Part shown: positions 26,774 through 36,963 of the stretch, in pieces
Numbering within the stretch: position 1 is the first letter of the stretch
How the letters are laid out: each line of letters starts with the position of its first letter
DNA from: Caldicoprobacter algeriensis
GTDB lineage: Bacteria; Bacillota; Clostridia; Caldicoprobacterales; Caldicoprobacteraceae
Assembly (NCBI RefSeq): GCF_023838525.1
Contig: NZ_JAHUQD010000002.1
Location: forward strand, 185,152-249,151
DNA length: 64,000 nt
Direction: 5' to 3'
The notes under the pieces: generated by a model
Databases searched by the model: none
What the model was told of the DNA's origin: nothing
The model's input: only the letters and a program-made list of their open reading frames with translations
Made by a program: the position numbers and the translations under genes

Positions 26774-27295
26774 TTAAAATTTGTATTCCAGCAAATACTC
26801 AATGACCTCCTTCAACCTGCTGAGCTGTTCAAAGGCTTGACGGTCAATTCGGCCTTCCTCCAGGAAATACTTGAGCTCATCGCATATATTGCTGTATGCA
26901 AAGGTGATGCATTTTTCAAATCCGTCTGTATTGACCTCCAGCACAAGGTCCATATTGGGATACATTTCGATACCAGGGATAAACTCCTTTGGATAACTTG
27001 ACTGCAAATTCCCTATCCTCAGTTTATTTACAACATGGTTTAGTACCTGCCTGACCTGTCTTTGATTGAGCTGGCCACTTTCTACTTTATTTTCAAAAGG
27101 ATTTCTCCGGACGCGTATAAACCCGTTGCCATGGAGCTCAAACACCGGTTGATCGCTTACAGTTTCCTTTATACAGATGACCACATTTTCAGGTGATGAA
27201 TTATAAGAGATCTCTGTCCCAGATGAACACCCTACAAGAACAGCTATCAAAGCCAGCACAACCGCTAAAGCAATAAAAGATACTGATCCTTTCAA
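26774..27295 (-). CDS. Putative lipoprotein, unknown function
   Basis: 173 residues with a lipoprotein signal: hydrophobic SFIALAVVLALIAVLVGC with lipobox LVGC, Cys at about residue 23. The mature part is a mixed alpha/beta domain (VVICIKETVSDQPVFELHGNGFIRVRR, then SGQLNQRQVRQVLNHVVNKLRI, MDLVLEVNTDGFEKCITFAY) with a helical C-terminus. TTG start behind GAGGTGAGGGG. No family recognised; membrane-anchored outside the cell. Confidence 0.7.
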   Translation of the reverse strand: MKGSVSFIALAVVLALIAVLVGCSSGTEISYNSSPENVVICIKETVSDQPVFELHGNGFIRVRRNPFENKVESGQLNQRQVRQVLNHVVNKLRIGNLQSSYPKEFIPGIEMYPNMDLVLEVNTDGFEKCITFAYSNICDELKYFLEEGRIDRQAFEQLSRLKEVIEYLLEYKF

Positions 27296-27401
27296 TGCCC
27301 CTCACCTCAACCCTTTTAATCTCTAAATTTTAGACGATGGTAAAAGTTGAAAAGTTTCAATTAAAGCCTCATTTCCGCAAACAGCATAAAAATTACAGCT
27401 G

Positions 27402-27430
27402 TTGCAACTGTATCCATGGTATGATATTAT
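27402..27430 (+). promoter_or_regulatory. Promoter of the glycyl-tRNA synthetase gene
   Basis: TTGCAA (27402-27407), 17-nt spacer, TATTAT (27425-27430). The remaining leader to 27513 is too short for a T-box and lacks its conserved AGGGTGGNACCGCG element. Confidence 0.65.
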
Positions 27431-27512
27431 TTTGATAACCGTGAAAATTCGTAGGTTGATTACATAAAAAGCCGGTATAAGCTAAATTCAATTACAAGGA
27501 GGTATACACAGC

Positions 27513-28904
27513 GTGGCAACACAGGATAAGATGGACAAGATAGTAGCCCTATGTAAAAACCGTGGCTTTATCTATCCTGGTTCGGAGATATATGGCGGAC
27601 TAGCCAATACATGGGATTACGGCCCTCTGGGAGTAGAGCTTAAAAACAATATCAAAAGAGCCTGGTGGAAAAAATTCATCCAGGAAAGCCCATACAATGT
27701 CGGCGTGGATACCGCCATCATCATGAATCCCCGTACCTGGTTGGCTTCCGGCCACCTGGAGAGGTTTAACGATCCGTTGATGGACTGCAAAGAGTGCAAA
27801 GCCCGTTTTCGCGCTGACAAATTGATTGAAGATTACATGGCAGCTCAAGGCATGCCCAACCCCTCGGTGGCTGGATGGAGCGACGAGCAGATGGAAAACT
27901 TCATACAGGAGCACCAAATTCCCTGTCCAGACTGCGGCAAGCACAACTTCACCCCTATACGATACTTCAACCTGATGTTCAAGACCTTCCAGGGTGTCAC
28001 CGAGGACTCAAAATCAGAGCTGTACCTGAGACCTGAAACAGCACAGGGCATATTCGTCAACTTCAAGAACGTACTCAGGACATCAAGAAAGAAGATCCCC
28101 TTTGGAATCGGGCAAATAGGTAAGGCCTTCCGCAACGAAATTACTCCGGGCAACTTCATATTCCGAACCAGGGAATTTGAACAGATGGAGCTGGAATTCT
28201 TCTGCAAACCGGGAGAGGACATGGAGTGGTTCCAGTACTGGAAGGATTTCTGTAAGAAATGGCTCATCGACCTGGGGATGAAAGAAGAGGACATTCGCTT
28301 CAGGGATCATTCTCCAGAGGAGCTGTCTCATTACAGCACAGCCACTACCGACATAGAATATCGGTTCCCCTTTGGCTGGGGCGAGGTATGGGGCATAGCC
28401 AACAGAACGGATTTCGACTTGAAACAGCATGCAAAATACTCGGGTGAAAACTTCAATTACCTGGATCCGACCACCAACGAGCAATACATCCCATATTGTA
28501 TAGAGCCTTCAGTGGGCGTTGACCGTATAATGCTGGCCTTCCTGTGCAACGCCTACGACGAGGAACAGCTGGAAGACGGAGATGTGAGGACGGTGTTGAG
28601 GCTGCACCCGGCGCTAGCTCCCTTTAAAGCAGCAGTATTGCCACTCGTGAAAAAGCTGCGCGAGCCGGCACAACAGTTGTACCTTAACCTGCTCAAGAAG
28701 TTCATGGTGGACTACGACGAAACTGGAAGCATTGGCAGGCGTTACAGGCGCCAGGACGAGATCGGAACTCCATTCTGCATAACCGTGGATTTCGATACGC
28801 TGGAGGATAACACCGTTACAATTCGAGACAGGGACTCCATGGATCAAATAAGGGTCAAAATAGATGAGATAGAAGATTATCTGGAGGAGAAAACGCGGTT
28901 TTAA
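27513..28904 (+). CDS. glyS: Glycyl-tRNA synthetase (single-chain, dimeric class II type)
   Basis: 463 residues of the alpha2-type GlyRS. Features: the start [40 protein letters not shown], zinc-type cysteines [12 protein letters not shown] and CPDCGKH, class II motif 2 around [28 protein letters not shown], motif 3 in [16 protein letters not shown], and an anticodon-binding domain at the C-terminus. GTG start 10 nt after AAGGAGG; an ATG 18 nt downstream would also keep the domain. It ends at a strong terminator. Confidence 0.96.
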   Translation: MATQDKMDKIVALCKNRGFIYPGSEIYGGLANTWDYGPLGVELKNNIKRAWWKKFIQESPYNVGVDTAIIMNPRTWLASGHLERFNDPLMDCKECKARFRADKLIEDYMAAQGMPNPSVAGWSDEQMENFIQEHQIPCPDCGKHNFTPIRYFNLMFKTFQGVTEDSKSELYLRPETAQGIFVNFKNVLRTSRKKIPFGIGQIGKAFRNEITPGNFIFRTREFEQMELEFFCKPGEDMEWFQYWKDFCKKWLIDLGMKEEDIRFRDHSPEELSHYSTATTDIEYRFPFGWGEVWGIANRTDFDLKQHAKYSGENFNYLDPTTNEQYIPYCIEPSVGVDRIMLAFLCNAYDEEQLEDGDVRTVLRLHPALAPFKAAVLPLVKKLREPAQQLYLNLLKKFMVDYDETGSIGRRYRRQDEIGTPFCITVDFDTLEDNTVTIRDRDSMDQIRVKIDEIEDYLEEKTRF

Positions 28905-28907
28905 AAA

Positions 28908-28938
28908 AGCAGCTGGGTGTACACCCGGCTGCTTTTTT
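28908..28938 (+). terminator. Terminator of glyS
   Basis: Stem AGCAGCTGGGTGT (28908-28920) / ACACCCGGCTGCT (28921-28933), one G-T wobble, followed by a T run. Strong intrinsic terminator. Confidence 0.88.
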
Positions 28939-28957
28939 TAACTACTGTTGATAACCT

Positions 28958-29375
28958 CTACTCTACCACAGACAGAACGCTATAAAACGCAGGCTTTGGC
29001 TGCAATTTGCCATCAAATAAGTTTAGTTCGAATATTAAAACCTGATTCCAGTCTCAAAAAGCTACCGTCGGTTATTTCAACAGCTTCATTTACAACATCC
29101 CATGCATATATTACGCCCGAGTATTCCTTCTGGGTAAATTCCAGAACCTGTCTAATGTAACTTTCCATTCGCGCTAGCATGGTCTCTTTATCCACAAATT
29201 CACCATCGGATTCATATCCCTCACGGAAAAACCAGTCCGGTACTTGATTGTGCCATACAAGAACATGTCCTCGCATTTGAATGCCGTTTTCTTTGCAAAA
29301 TTCTAAACCAGGGATGACGGTATCAAATTTTACTGCAGGCTCTGAATTTCCATTTTTATAATGTTTTTTATCCAA
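28958..29375 (-). pseudogene. GH10 endo-xylanase remnant with internal deletion
   Basis: The upstream part reads VKFDTVIPGLEFCKENGIQMRGHVLVWHNQVPDWFFREGY and YSGVIYAWDVVNEAVE, unmistakable GH10 with the acid/base Glu in WDVVNEAV. After LRLESGF the match stops, and in another frame the sequence resumes as LFDGKLQPKPAFYSVLSVVE and a stop (TAG at 28958-28960), the usual GH10 C-terminus. The segment carrying the nucleophile Glu, more than 100 residues, is missing, and the N-terminal region before VKFDTV is also absent. Non-functional relic between glyS and argD. Confidence 0.85.
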
Positions 29376-29495
29376 TAATCAATAGTTTGCCGAAGAAACT
29401 ATTTTCTAGAGCAGTAAAATCGTAATCTTTTAATTATTGAATTTTTATTCATTTTATTGTATAATTATAAGCATCAATTTAAAGGGGGTCAAAAG

Positions 29496-30707
29496 ATGGA
29501 TACACAGGAAATAATAGCCCTTGATAAGAAATACTACATGAATACTTTCGGGGAACGGCTGCCAGTGGTATTTGAATACGGCAGGCAATCTACCCTATAC
29601 GATAAAGAAGGAAAAGCATACATCGATTTTGTCGCCGGAATAGCAGTCAACGTGCTGGGCTATGGCCATCCTGCCCTAGTGGGGGCCATCACCTCCCAGG
29701 CACAGAAATTGATCCACTGTTCAAACCTGTTTTACATCGAAGCCCAGGCACAGCTGGCAAAGCTTCTGGTAGAAAACAGCTGCGGCGACAAGGTGTTTTT
29801 CGCAAACAGCGGAGCTGAGGCCAATGAAGGGGCCATTAAGCTGGCCAGAAAATATTTCCGGGACAAGGGTATGAATAAATATGAAATAATAACGGCCATC
29901 AACTCGTTTCACGGCAGAACCCTGGCCACCCTTGCTGCCACAGGCCAGGAGAAATACCAAAAACCCTTTGTCCCCATGCCAGCCGGATTCAAGAGCGTAC
30001 CCTACAATGATCTGGAAGCTCTAAAGAACGCCATCACCGACACCACATGCGCCGTCATGATAGAGCTCATTCAAGGCGAAGGCGGCGTCATCGAAGCCAC
30101 CTATGAATACGTAAAAGGGCTGGAACAGCTGTGCAGGGAAAGAGGCATTTTGCTCATACTCGATGAGGTTCAAACCGGCATGGGAAGGACCGGCAAGCTG
30201 TTCGCGTACCAGCACTTTGACATACAACCCGATATCATCACCCTGGCAAAGGGATTGGGGGGCGGCGTACCAATAGGTGCCATAATAGCCAAGGAAAGCG
30301 TGGCATCGACCTTCGAGCCCGGCAGCCATGGCTCTACCTTTGGAGGAAATCCCCTGGCCTGTTCGGCAGCCATAGCCGTGCTTATCACCCTTTTGAATGA
30401 TGGGCTGATTGACAGATGTGCCCAGCTGGGAGACTATTTCAAACAAAAGCTCAGCAGCCTTAAAGACAGATATCACTTCATCAAAGAGGTAAGAGGAAAA
30501 GGGCTGATGCTGGGCATGGAGCTTGATCCGTCCGTTCCTGGCAAAGAAATAGTAAATGCAGCACTTAATCAAGGATACATCGTAAACTGCGCCGGGCACA
30601 ACACCCTGAGGTTCGTACCCCCGCTGGTGATCACCCGGCAAGAGATCGACGGCCTGATAGATACTCTGGATAAGATATTTAAAGGTATAATAGAAACCCG
30701 AAAATAA
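29496..30707 (+). CDS. argD: Acetylornithine aminotransferase
   Basis: PLP class III aminotransferase of arginine synthesis. 403 residues from the ATG at 29496, chosen for AAAGGGGG 7 nt upstream (an in-frame ATG at 29457 lacks a site). Motifs: FANSGAEANEGAIKLARKY, NSFHGRTLATLAATGQ, LILDEVQTGMGRTGKLFAYQHF, PLP Lys in TLAKGLGGGVPIGA, and HGSTFGGNPLACSAA. Followed by argF after 107 nt, so arginine genes are paired here, apart from other arg genes. Confidence 0.93.
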   Translation: MDTQEIIALDKKYYMNTFGERLPVVFEYGRQSTLYDKEGKAYIDFVAGIAVNVLGYGHPALVGAITSQAQKLIHCSNLFYIEAQAQLAKLLVENSCGDKVFFANSGAEANEGAIKLARKYFRDKGMNKYEIITAINSFHGRTLATLAATGQEKYQKPFVPMPAGFKSVPYNDLEALKNAITDTTCAVMIELIQGEGGVIEATYEYVKGLEQLCRERGILLILDEVQTGMGRTGKLFAYQHFDIQPDIITLAKGLGGGVPIGAIIAKESVASTFEPGSHGSTFGGNPLACSAAIAVLITLLNDGLIDRCAQLGDYFKQKLSSLKDRYHFIKEVRGKGLMLGMELDPSVPGKEIVNAALNQGYIVNCAGHNTLRFVPPLVITRQEIDGLIDTLDKIFKGIIETRK

Positions 30708-30814
30708 AAAATTTTCCCCGGTAAAAATGACAACCCAATCAAATCACGAAAAATGATAGTGCAAACAGTATGCAGTACTGGTTAATAGAAAGATTGCAGA
30801 AGGAGTGAAATGAT

Positions 30815-31780
30815 ATGGTGGATCTGTATAATTACAAGCCAGAAAAGCCTTTCTCGCAAAAACATCTTATAACTCTGCAGGATTACAGCCAGGATGAAAT
30901 ATACCAGGTGTTGAGCACCGCCTTTGACCTGAAGAAAAAGCTCAAAGCAAACATACCACATCCCTATCTTAAGGGCAAAACTCTGGGCATGATATTCACC
31001 AAATCCTCCACCCGTACCAGGGTTTCCTTCGAAGTGGGCATTTATCAGCTGGGAGGATATGGCATTTTTCTAAACGCCAGCGACATCCAGCTGGGCCGCG
31101 GAGAGACCATAAGCGATACCGCCAGAGTGTTGTCCCGCTATCTGGATGGGATAATGATAAGGACCTTCAAGCAGCAGGACGTAGAGGAATTGGCCAAATA
31201 CAGCTCCATTCCCGTTATAAACGGGCTTACTGATCTTTTGCACCCATGCCAGATACTGGCCGACCTTATAACGATATACGAGAAAAAAGGTACTTTAAGC
31301 GGTCTTAAACTAGCCTTCATAGGGGATGGAAACAACGTGGCTCATTCCCTGCTTATCGGATGCACCAAAGTAGGGATGCACATATCGATAGCCTCTCCCA
31401 GGGGCTATGAACCAAAAGAGGAAATCGTCAAAATGGCAAAGGAAAACGCAAAGGCCACCGGAGCAAGCATATTGATAACCAACGACCCGGTGGAAGCCAT
31501 AAAGGATGCAGACGTGGTGTATACCGATGTATGGGCTAGCATGGGGCAGGAACACGAGTTTGAAAGCCGTGCAAGGGTATTTGGCCCATACCAGGTCAAC
31601 AAAGAGCTGTTTTCACACGCCAAAGGCGATGCAATCTTTTTGCACTGCCTGCCGGCCCATCGTGGCGAAGAGGTAACGGATGATATCATAGACAGTCCGC
31701 AATCGGTAGTATTTGATGAGGCTGAAAACCGCCTGCACGTTCATAAAGCCATTATGGTGCTCTTGATGGGAGATAGATGA
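30815..31780 (+). CDS. argF: Ornithine carbamoyltransferase
   Basis: Makes citrulline from ornithine and carbamoyl phosphate. 321 residues with the carbamoyl-phosphate site [21 protein letters not shown], the ornithine loop SMGQ after DVWA, and [14 protein letters not shown]. Standard length. AAGGAGTGAAATGAT precedes the ATG. Biosynthetic rather than catabolic role is inferred from argD upstream and the lack of arcA/arcC. Confidence 0.95.
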   Translation: MVDLYNYKPEKPFSQKHLITLQDYSQDEIYQVLSTAFDLKKKLKANIPHPYLKGKTLGMIFTKSSTRTRVSFEVGIYQLGGYGIFLNASDIQLGRGETISDTARVLSRYLDGIMIRTFKQQDVEELAKYSSIPVINGLTDLLHPCQILADLITIYEKKGTLSGLKLAFIGDGNNVAHSLLIGCTKVGMHISIASPRGYEPKEEIVKMAKENAKATGASILITNDPVEAIKDADVVYTDVWASMGQEHEFESRARVFGPYQVNKELFSHAKGDAIFLHCLPAHRGEEVTDDIIDSPQSVVFDEAENRLHVHKAIMVLLMGDR

Positions 31781-31926
31781 TAAGTAGGCTTAAGCTGATA
31801 GTGATAGTCTATTTAGCTTGCAATCCAAAGCTCATACAAGAAATGTTAATGCAGTTGTAAAAAAATTTAAATACAACGTCTCTTGTTATAGCAAAACAAC
31901 ATTGAATTTTCATAAAAAGGGGACTG

Positions 31927-32457
31927 ATGAAAATGGATCTGGTGATAAAGAAGGCTTCCGAACAGGACGTGTTTACAATACACGAGATCGTTCAGGAAGC
32001 GTTTAAAGAATACGCAAGGGAGCTAGGTTTTCCCGATAAAGTATCGGCACTTAAGGAAACCCCTCACATCATCCTGGAAGAGATGCGAAAAAAGACCATA
32101 TTCATAGCCTTCCTTGATGGTCAACCGGTGGGCACCATCCGCCTGGAGGTTTTGCCACCCGGGAAAGTGGGCTATATCAGCCGTTTTGGCGTACGACCCC
32201 AAGTACAAAACTGCGGCGTAGGAAAAGCCCTCATCAAAGCGGTAGAAGAGGAGGCCAGGAAGCTTGGCCTGCGTGTTCTTACGCTTCACACCGCTTCAAA
32301 GATGACATCACTCATACGTTTCTATTACGGCATGGGATTTTATATCCATTCCACATCCACCGATCGTGGCTACATCCGTGCACTGCTGTGCAAAGAGCTG
32401 GAGCAATGCGATGCCCTTGATTTGAATGCCGAGCTAAATGCGGCCTATGCTAAATGA
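31927..32457 (+). CDS. GNAT-family N-acetyltransferase
   Basis: 176 residues with the acetyl-CoA fold: LVIKKASEQDVFTIHEIVQEAF, VGTIRLEVLPPGKVGYISRFGVRPQVQNCGVGKALIKAVEEEARKLGLRVLTLHTA (motif A with Q-x-x-G-x-G/A) and a C-terminal FYYGMGFYIHSTSTDRGYIRALL. It follows argF by 146 nt on the same strand. Substrate unknown; the proximity to arg genes alone does not make it an ArgA. Confidence 0.85.
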   Translation: MKMDLVIKKASEQDVFTIHEIVQEAFKEYARELGFPDKVSALKETPHIILEEMRKKTIFIAFLDGQPVGTIRLEVLPPGKVGYISRFGVRPQVQNCGVGKALIKAVEEEARKLGLRVLTLHTASKMTSLIRFYYGMGFYIHSTSTDRGYIRALLCKELEQCDALDLNAELNAAYAK

Positions 32458-32492
32458 GAATAGGGCCTGGTCCTAAAAAATCTTGACATAGA

Positions 32493-33467
32493 TTACCAAT
32501 ATACAATCGAACCCCAGTCCAGCTTGCGGGCTTCTTTAAACCTCTCCTTGTCCTTTCGAGTAATAGTCACATTTACAATGCCTTGAGGGGTACACAGTTT
32601 GAGATCGATGTGCCCCTTTCTTATTTGCGGATGTCGCACAACTATACCTTTTATGTCTGATCCCGGGATGCGGGACAAACACACAAAAGAAAACTTCTCG
32701 TCTTCATACGAGAGAGTGCCACCTTTGATTTGCCTGTGCAGCCGGGTACGGCTCAACCTCTGTGAAAAATGGCACCAGTCATTCTCCGGAACTGGACAGA
32801 AATTGCCATGGGGACACGGTGCTACAATACTGGCACCCTGCGCCAGCAGCCGCTCCCGTATATGCCTTATCAATGAAAATCCAGCAGGCGTCCCCGGCTC
32901 TATAAAGATCAAAATTGATCCGGTTCTCTCCCATAGCCTTAACACAAACGATTCTATGCTCTGCGGAGGCAGCTCGTTGAGCACATACGAGGCTATCACC
33001 ACGTCATGCTGAGGTGCGTTCCATTCGCCCACCACGTCAACCTTCATCCACTCAGCCTGCCGTATAGAGGGTAGGCTGGCATATTTAACTAATTTTTTGC
33101 CAATATCTATCATATTCTGCTCTCGCTCAATGAGAGTTATATGCTCCAGCTCCGGCCACACCATAGTAGCAGCCCACATGGCAGTACCCGGCCCAGCTCC
33201 CACATCTAAAAGCGTCTTAGGGCTTAAAGCCGGCAGCCGTTCCTTCACCTGGGACAGAGCAAAATAGGCGGCGGCAAATGTGGCGGGCAACCTGAAAGCC
33301 ACATAAGCCAATGCTTCTTCATAAGTACAAATATAGGGTTCCCTGCCCAAAATCTTGCCACTGCGATAATCCTCAGAAAGCTTAGATGCAAGAGCCGCAA
33401 GCTTCTTTACAGGCAAAAACGCAAGCTGCTCCTCTATCGCAGTGCTCAACCCAAATGGCGGTTCCAT
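32493..33467 (-). CDS. Rsm22-family small ribosomal subunit methyltransferase-like protein
   Basis: 324 residues. SAM-binding motif LLDVGAGPGTAMWAATMVWPELEHITLIERE, then DVVIASYVLNELP and IFIEPGTPAGFSLIRHIRERL, followed by the cysteine-containing APCPHGNFCPVPENDWCHFSQRLSRTRLHRQIKGG signature of the Rsm22 family, which includes mitochondrial and bacterial ribosome-assembly methyltransferases. AAGGGG ribosome site. Downstream of the MATE gene by 18 nt, so the two form one unit. Confidence 0.85.
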   Translation of the reverse strand: MEPPFGLSTAIEEQLAFLPVKKLAALASKLSEDYRSGKILGREPYICTYEEALAYVAFRLPATFAAAYFALSQVKERLPALSPKTLLDVGAGPGTAMWAATMVWPELEHITLIEREQNMIDIGKKLVKYASLPSIRQAEWMKVDVVGEWNAPQHDVVIASYVLNELPPQSIESFVLRLWERTGSILIFIEPGTPAGFSLIRHIRERLLAQGASIVAPCPHGNFCPVPENDWCHFSQRLSRTRLHRQIKGGTLSYEDEKFSFVCLSRIPGSDIKGIVVRHPQIRKGHIDLKLCTPQGIVNVTITRKDKERFKEARKLDWGSIVYW

Positions 33468-33485
33468 ACACCAGTCCCCTTATCG

Positions 33486-34970
33486 CTATACTTTTATGGT
33501 TTTCCATTTGCCCGAATTAAACCTCAGCAGCACCAGCAACGATCGGAGAAATTGATCAGCCATCAAAGCAATCCACGCACCTATCAGTCCCCATTTTAAT
33601 ACGTGAATGGTAAACATAGCCAATCCTGGACGTACCAACAGAACAGTTATAAATATAATCATCGCAGTGGCCCTTGTATCCCCTGCACCTCTCAAAGCGC
33701 CGGCCAAAATAAGCTGAGACGACTGAAAAGGCTGAATAACAGCCACCAGCATGAGTATTTGAGCGCCCTGCTCTATAACCACCTCATCATTGGTATACAG
33801 CGCCACTATTTCCTTTCCAAACAGGACAAATATCAGAGCAAGCACTAGAGAAACTATCATCCCCATACGCCTTGTATACCTGCTGTAGGCCTGGGCCATG
33901 TCAGGGCGCCTTCTCCCCAAGCTCTGTCCTGTAAGCGAAGTAGCAGATACGCCAAAGGCTTGACCATTCATAAACGACATGGATTGAATATTCATACATA
34001 CATTGTGGGTTGCAAAAGCCACTGTCCCCAGAGATGCAACGGTTACCGAATAGGCTATCATCCCCGCTCTCATAACCAGCTGTTCAACCATTGCAGGCAT
34101 ACCTATATTAAATATGCTTTTCATTATGTCCCATTTCGGCCTAAAGTCATCTTTGAAGCTGATCTTAAGGTATTGATTCCCTCGCAGTACATAAAACATA
34201 GCCAGCACAAAGGCTACGCACTGTCCTATGACGGTTGCTATAGACGCACCGGCCACTTCCATCCTGGGAAAGCCAAGATGTCCATATATCAGCATATAAT
34301 TGAATATCACATTAACCACGTTGGCGATTAGATTATACATCATTGCCGTCCTTGAATCCCCAATGCCCCGCAGAGCCGCCGTAATGGTACTAGTCAAGGC
34401 CAAAATCACAAAACCTACCATTTGAATCTTTAAATAAACTGTACCACCGGCCAACGTCTGCTCATCGGCTGCCCCCATAAAACGCACCATCGGTTCCGAA
34501 AATATAAAGCCTATAATTGAAGAAATCGCCGATAACACAAACGTCAGCACCAGCGCCTGACGCAAAACTGTGTTTGCTTTTTGTTGATTGCCCTCACCCT
34601 TGTACCGCGCAATTAACGCGGTAGCTCCTACATTCATGGCCATAAACATGGTCATAAGCAAAAACTTGGGCTGATTTGTCAACCCGACAGCAGCAATAGC
34701 CCACGGTCCCAGCTGGCCCACCATCATCATGTCAGCCATGGATGCCAGCTGCGTAAGAATAAATTCCATAAATGCCGGCCATGCTATCCTAATAATATCC
34801 TGATACAACATCTTTGAAGTTATTCCTGGTGGGAGATGTTTTGTTACACGCTCCGGTTGTTCACAGCTGTCCAAATGACCAGGTTCTACCAATTCAAGGG
34901 CTAGTTGCACCGGCCCGCGAGGTTCACGTGTACGATGCTTGAGCGTCAAGTTGCCCAGCTTGACATCCAT
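33486..34970 (-). CDS. MATE-family efflux transporter
   Basis: About 494 residues with 12 predicted membrane helices after a longer than usual, charged cytoplasmic N-terminus (about 50 residues, with HLPPGITSKMLYQDIIRIAWPAFMEFIL opening helix 1). Family features: WAIAAVGLTNQPKFLLMTMFMAMNVGATALIARYKGEG and GQSLGRRRPDMAQAYSRYTRR. Exports cationic compounds using Na+ or H+ gradients; substrate unknown. Start uncertain: ATG 34970 or GTG 34982. It heads a two-gene unit with the Rsm22-like gene. Confidence 0.9.
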   Translation of the reverse strand: MDVKLGNLTLKHRTREPRGPVQLALELVEPGHLDSCEQPERVTKHLPPGITSKMLYQDIIRIAWPAFMEFILTQLASMADMMMVGQLGPWAIAAVGLTNQPKFLLMTMFMAMNVGATALIARYKGEGNQQKANTVLRQALVLTFVLSAISSIIGFIFSEPMVRFMGAADEQTLAGGTVYLKIQMVGFVILALTSTITAALRGIGDSRTAMMYNLIANVVNVIFNYMLIYGHLGFPRMEVAGASIATVIGQCVAFVLAMFYVLRGNQYLKISFKDDFRPKWDIMKSIFNIGMPAMVEQLVMRAGMIAYSVTVASLGTVAFATHNVCMNIQSMSFMNGQAFGVSATSLTGQSLGRRRPDMAQAYSRYTRRMGMIVSLVLALIFVLFGKEIVALYTNDEVVIEQGAQILMLVAVIQPFQSSQLILAGALRGAGDTRATAMIIFITVLLVRPGLAMFTIHVLKWGLIGAWIALMADQFLRSLLVLLRFNSGKWKTIKV

Positions 34971-35093
34971 CTTTCTCTGCACTTCCTTTAAACTATAAAA
35001 TTACATATATGAAATATCATACAATAAATAAAACGATACGCTTAGCAATGCAAAAAAGCAAAAAACTTTAAATCACATTTGCATCATTTAATA

Positions 35094-36398
35094 CTAGCAC
35101 TCCAATATTTTCTCAGCTTGTATAGCAAATCTATTTATCACATCGTCTATTTTAAATACTTCTGCACCATTCATATATGTGTATATCGTATTATTAAAAG
35201 ATTTGTACCAGTGTTCAGGTATCCCCTTTTTTCCAACTATTGCGCCCACTATGCTTCCAGCTGTGGCTGCAGTGCAATCATTATCTAACCCCATAGCCAC
35301 CGTCTGTGAAAGCACCTTAGTAACATCTGTTCCCCCTATTATTAATCCAAAAATTGTCAAACACGCATTGTTTATAGTATGCACACTGCTCATACCCTTA
35401 AACCGTTCATCCACAGCCTGGCGTGCATCATGATAATCCTTTATGTTTTTTGCTTCCTCAAGTGCCCATCTGACTGCTTGTGCTAAAAGGCAGTCGCTAG
35501 GAATCTCTGTAAGTCCTATCTTAATGGCGTCCACACAATTGTCAACCTCAAAGGCAGCAGCCTGAGCAGCGCTAAAAAACATCTCGCCGTATATGCCATT
35601 ACGCCTGTGACTAAGATAAGCATCCCTGTACGCCATTTCAGCAGCTTTTTCAGGATATCCAGGTGCCATATAAGCCCACGGATCTGAACGTATAGAGGCG
35701 CCTATCCATTGACAATACGGGTTACTCTTATCAGCAGCTTGATAAGCGCTTATACCAGCCTTTATATTCTTTAAAGCTATATCCTCTGCTGTACATGCCA
35801 TGGGCAAATATTTTTCCCACGCCTTTGCCACATCCTCGGTCGTAAAATCTTTACCATATTCTTCTACTATTAAAAGTCCTAGTAAGGTATATGTAATATC
35901 GTCATCTACCGGCACACCACACATTCCATCACGCGTATAGGTATAATTTGGACTTTTACCATATCGAATGTTTGAAGGATTCTTAGCCTGGGACCAGTAA
36001 TCAACAGGCGGAAAAGGATCGCCAATAAAATTAGCCCATTCTTGCATACTCTCTATTGACCAACCCTCCACAATAGCCCCGAGGGTACAACCTGCCATAC
36101 GCGCAAGAAGGGCTCCTTCCAATTTCTCCACATACTTATCTTTTTGAAATTTTTTCCATAACCTTCTAGGCCCATCCAGCCTTAAACTACGAATTTCATT
36201 TAAAGAATTTGGCTCTTGTCGAGCCATCTGTTCATCAATTGGCAGTTGATTTATACGAGAAATAGCATCTTCTAAACTTTTCTTGACTTCTTGAAGAATG
36301 CTTTCAACGCCCTGCGCACCGTATTCATATTGTAATTTTGCATATTCAACTAGGTGGTCAATGAGAAGATGGTAGTCGGGTATTTGTGGATACTCCAT
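35094..36398 (-). CDS. ADP-ribosylglycohydrolase-family protein
   Basis: 434 residues. The DraG-like core starts after a helical N-terminal region of about 95 residues: LEGALLARMAGCTLGAIVEGW, the Mg-binding VPVDDDITYTLLGLLI, and the second metal cluster MGLDNDCTAATAGSIVGAIVG. Removes ADP-ribose from proteins or small molecules. AGGAGG precedes the ATG. No partner ADP-ribosyltransferase gene is adjacent, so it may belong to metabolism (nucleoside/ribosyl hydrolysis) rather than to DraT-type regulation. Confidence 0.85.
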   Translation of the reverse strand: MEYPQIPDYHLLIDHLVEYAKLQYEYGAQGVESILQEVKKSLEDAISRINQLPIDEQMARQEPNSLNEIRSLRLDGPRRLWKKFQKDKYVEKLEGALLARMAGCTLGAIVEGWSIESMQEWANFIGDPFPPVDYWSQAKNPSNIRYGKSPNYTYTRDGMCGVPVDDDITYTLLGLLIVEEYGKDFTTEDVAKAWEKYLPMACTAEDIALKNIKAGISAYQAADKSNPYCQWIGASIRSDPWAYMAPGYPEKAAEMAYRDAYLSHRRNGIYGEMFFSAAQAAAFEVDNCVDAIKIGLTEIPSDCLLAQAVRWALEEAKNIKDYHDARQAVDERFKGMSSVHTINNACLTIFGLIIGGTDVTKVLSQTVAMGLDNDCTAATAGSIVGAIVGKKGIPEHWYKSFNNTIYTYMNGAEVFKIDDVINRFAIQAEKILEC

Positions 36399-36564
36399 AA
36401 TAACTTCCTCCTAATATTTTTGAATCCTTCTATACGCCCTACCAAAATGACAACACAACTATTACAGCTTATTATTTGTAATTACACATATCCATTATAC
36501 CCTTTTACCATATTATATTCAAGAAGAAAAATATACTCCTCTCTACACTTTATCAAAATATACT

Positions 36565-36963
36565 TCAATATTCCTTGAGTTTCGGCTCTATACTGGCCAT
36601 TAACGAAAAATTCCTATCATCATGCAAAAGATACAGGTCATTTTCTATAGCAGTCTGAGCTATTAATAGATCAATGGTGCTGCGTATAGTAATTCCATGT
36701 TTTCTGCATCTAAAATATAGCTCTGCCGCCATCTCGTAAGATTTTCTTCCATATTTCAAATTAAAGAACCTCTGGCTTCCAAGATATTCCTTCAATAAAT
36801 TAAATTCTTTTTTAGTCCTTGCTCCTTGAAGCACTTCCTGATATATGAAATCATTTATACCAAAAGGCAAATCATTTTTTATTATCATAACCAGCTTCTC
36901 GGTCTGCTTGTTTTTTATCCCTTTTAAAAAGGCTATCATCACCGATGTATCAACTAAAATCAT
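36565..36963 (-). CDS. vapC: VapC-family PIN-domain ribonuclease toxin
   Basis: 132 residues: MILVDTSVMIAFLKG gives the first PIN acidic residue, NDFIYQEVLQGARTKKEFNLLKEYL the second, and TIRSTIDLLIAQTAIENDLYLLHDDRNF the C-terminal acidic cluster. Its start overlaps the vapB end by 14 nt. Ribosome site GAGGGGAAATC inside vapB. Catalytic residues look intact, so the toxin should be active. Confidence 0.9.
   Translation of the reverse strand: MILVDTSVMIAFLKGIKNKQTEKLVMIIKNDLPFGINDFIYQEVLQGARTKKEFNLLKEYLGSQRFFNLKYGRKSYEMAAELYFRCRKHGITIRSTIDLLIAQTAIENDLYLLHDDRNFSLMASIEPKLKEY

Noticed and set aside
27296..27512. T-box riboswitch upstream of glyS
   Set aside because: No AGGGTGGNACCGCG element or antiterminator stem, and the promoter leaves only about 75 nt of leader.
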